A DNA stretch of 64,000 nucleotides from Microbulbifer hainanensis. GTDB taxonomy: Bacteria; Pseudomonadota; Gammaproteobacteria; Pseudomonadales; Cellvibrionaceae. A program made the translations under genes and the position numbers. This document shows, piece by piece, positions 62,540 through 64,000 of this stretch. The DNA is taken from NCBI RefSeq assembly GCF_014904735.1, contig NZ_JACZCR010000031.1:1-64000 (forward strand), in the 5' to 3' direction. Under the pieces are notes generated by a model that worked only from the letters and a program-made list of their open reading frames with translations, was not told where the DNA came from and searched no databases. Numbering within the stretch: the stretch's first letter is position 1; each line of letters begins with the position of its first letter.

Positions 62540-63643
62540 ATGTCTGAGCAAACGACCAACAGTGATCCGCAGCTGCTCGAGTTGCGCGACAGGATAGATG
62601 AAATCGACGGGCAGATTGCCCGGTTGATCAGCGAGCGCGCCGAGTGCGCGCTCAAAGTGGCGGAAATCAAGAAAGCTGCCGGGGAAAATGCCCTTTACTA
62701 CCGTCCCGAGCGCGAAGCCCAGGTGCTGCGCCGGGCGATGGAGCGCAACCAGGGGCCGCTGACCGACGAGGAAATGGCGCGGCTGTTCCGCGAAATCATG
62801 TCGGCGTGTCTGGCGCTCGAAGAACCGCTCAAGGTCGCCTATCTCGGTCCGGAGGGTACCTTTACCCAGCAGGCGGCGCTGAAGCACTTTGGCAATTCCG
62901 CCCAGAGCCGCCCGCTCGCAGCCATCGATGAGGTGTTCCGCGAAGTGGAAGCCGGTGCGGTCAACTACGGTGTAGTGCCGGTGGAAAATTCCACCGAGGG
63001 TGTGATCAACCATACGCTCGACAATTTCATGACCTCCAACCTGCAGATCTGCGGCGAGGTGGAGTTGCGCATTCACCACCACCTGATGATCTCCGATATC
63101 ACCAAGGCGGATGCCATTACGCGCATTTACTCCCATGCGCAGAGCCTGGCCCAGTGCCGCAAGTGGCTCGATTCCCACTACCCGAATGTGGAGCGCATTG
63201 CCGTGGCCAGTAACGCGGAGGCGGCCAAGCGGGTCAAGGGTGAATGGAATGCGGCGGCCATTGCCGGCGATATGGCTGCGGAGCTTTACGGCTTGAAAAT
63301 CCTGGCGGAAAAAATCGAGGACCGCCCGGACAACTCGACCCGCTTCCTGATCATCGGCTCACAGGCGGTGCCGGCAAGCGGTGATGACAAGACCTCGCTG
63401 ATGGTGTCCATGCGCAATGAACCCGGCGCGCTACACGACCTGCTGGAGCCGTTCCGCCGCCACAGTGTGGACCTGACCCGTGTAGAGACGCGTCCGTCCC
63501 AGTCCGGCAACTGGACCTATGTGTTCTTTATCGATTTCAAGGGCCATCGCGACACGCCCAATATTGCCGAGGCGCTGAAAGAAGTGAGTGCCTGCGCGTC
63601 GGATATCAAAGTGCTGGGTTCCTACCCGCGCGGCGTGCTTTAA
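62540..63643 (+). CDS. pheA: Bifunctional chorismate mutase / prephenate dehydratase
   Basis: 367 residues. N-terminal chorismate mutase domain (about 10-90; LRDRIDEIDGQIARLISERA), prephenate dehydratase core (about 95-275) with VAYLGPEGTFTQQAALKHF, VVPVENSTEGVINHTLD and the catalytic block NSTRFLIIG, and a C-terminal ACT domain (about 283-365) with NEPGALHDLLEPFRRH and VETRPSQSGNWTYVFFID for phenylalanine feedback. It converts chorismate to phenylpyruvate. The spacing (16 bases to tyrA) indicates one transcript. Confidence 0.97.
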   Translation: MSEQTTNSDPQLLELRDRIDEIDGQIARLISERAECALKVAEIKKAAGENALYYRPEREAQVLRRAMERNQGPLTDEEMARLFREIMSACLALEEPLKVAYLGPEGTFTQQAALKHFGNSAQSRPLAAIDEVFREVEAGAVNYGVVPVENSTEGVINHTLDNFMTSNLQICGEVELRIHHHLMISDITKADAITRIYSHAQSLAQCRKWLDSHYPNVERIAVASNAEAAKRVKGEWNAAAIAGDMAAELYGLKILAEKIEDRPDNSTRFLIIGSQAVPASGDDKTSLMVSMRNEPGALHDLLEPFRRHSVDLTRVETRPSQSGNWTYVFFIDFKGHRDTPNIAEALKEVSACASDIKVLGSYPRGVL

Positions 63644-63659
63644 GCGGGAGCATAGACAG

Positions 63660-64000
63660 ATGGGGGGAGCGGTAGTCGGCCGCCTGGTCGTCGTTGGCCT
63701 GGGTCTTATAGGCGGCAGTCTGGCACTGGCGTTGAAAACTGCGGGGGCCTGTCGCGAAGTGGTCGGGGTGGCGCGGCGCCGTCAAACCTGCGAACAGGCG
63801 CTGGAGCTGGGTATCGTCGATCGGGCGGTAACGGAATTGGCGGATATCCTGCAGGAACTCGAAGCGGGCGATGTGATTTTTGTCGCCGTGCCAACCCTGG
63901 CCGTGGAGCAGGTGTTCGAAGCGCTGCGGGATTTGCCGGAGGGTGTCACCATCACCGATGGTGCCAGTGTAAAAGGCAGTGTGATCGAGGCGGCGCGCAA
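63660..64000 (+). CDS. tyrA: Prephenate dehydrogenase, N-terminal part (cut by window edge)
   Basis: 113 complete codons from the ATG at 63660. The Rossmann motif VVGLGLIGGSLALAL, the VGVARRRQTCEQALELGIVD strand-helix, VIFVAVPTLAVEQVF and TITDGASVKGSVIE are typical of TyrA/prephenate dehydrogenase, which gives 4-hydroxyphenylpyruvate for tyrosine. In Pseudomonas the homologue is fused to AroA (EPSP synthase); whether that holds here lies outside the window. A hisC-type gene that separates pheA and tyrA in Pseudomonas is absent. Confidence 0.93.
   Translation, partial: MGGAVVGRLVVVGLGLIGGSLALALKTAGACREVVGVARRRQTCEQALELGIVDRAVTELADILQELEAGDVIFVAVPTLAVEQVFEALRDLPEGVTITDGASVKGSVIEAAR

Noticed and set aside
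1..64000. CRISPR arrays, insertion sequences, prophage genes, tRNA or rRNA genes
   Set aside because: I looked for regularly spaced repeats, transposase or integrase motifs and tRNA T-loop sequences and saw none; a computed search could still find a missed tRNA.

Overview
The window is about 60% GC, densely packed and free of insertion sequences, CRISPR arrays, tRNA or rRNA genes that I could recognise. Gene content and order point to a marine-type gammaproteobacterium near the Cellvibrionales/Pseudomonadales, possibly Microbulbifer-like. This is an inference from the mtaD-ubiG-mupP-yciK // gyrA-serC-pheA-tyrA block (the order known in Pseudomonas), an indolepyruvate oxidoreductase beside an Lrp regulator, the spuC/puuA pair and the outer-membrane proteins (OmpW, OprP-like, PagL-like). 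I annotate 50 protein genes; the first (YebC-like) and the last (tyrA) are cut by the window edges.

Layout. 1-12.1 kb: YebC/YeeN-like regulator, PepD dipeptidase, RNase II, leucine-type dehydrogenase, M16 peptidase lipoprotein, a RimK ligase fused to an RCK_C domain, and an MscS channel. 12.2-19.0 kb: glutathione transferase, secreted amidohydrolase, SIMPL lipoprotein, a class V PLP enzyme, glyoxalase I, then a coupled patatin / GntR / small membrane protein trio. 19.3-25.0 kb: aspartate ammonia-lyase, putrescine aminotransferase and gamma-glutamylputrescine synthetase (amino-acid and polyamine catabolism), and OmpW. 25.1-30.4 kb: a glycan or surface-molecule locus (GT4, two methyltransferases, an alpha/alpha-toroid protein, a hexapeptide acyltransferase) plus a shikimate-kinase-like gene. 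30.4-36.1 kb: Lrp regulator, 1194-residue indolepyruvate ferredoxin oxidoreductase, OprP-like porin. 36.2-40.4 kb: GumN-like protein, two convergent GT4 glycosyltransferases and a PagL-like deacylase, which suggests envelope/LPS work.

40.5-51.2 kb is the most striking part. A divergent sigma-70-family factor faces a tightly coupled five-gene operon encoding circularly permuted ATP-grasp, alpha-E and transglutaminase-like proteins. The ATP-grasp/alpha-E pair occurs twice, once as separate genes and once fused, and there are two transglutaminases, one carrying a large DUF2126-type extension. Such operons are known from comparative genomics as putative peptide/amide ligase systems, but to my knowledge their product is not established. 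Directly after it, in a less GC-rich stretch, lies a coupled pair: a flavoprotein with a cyclic-nucleotide-domain-like N-terminus, a thioredoxin-like middle and a thioredoxin-reductase-like core that lacks redox cysteines at both expected sites, and a 100-residue UBP-type zinc finger.

53.6-64.0 kb returns to ordinary genes: two small envelope proteins, then yciK, mupP, ubiG and mtaD on the minus strand, diverging from gyrA, serC, pheA and tyrA on the plus strand.

All functional calls are from reading motifs, lengths and neighbours; no database search was possible.
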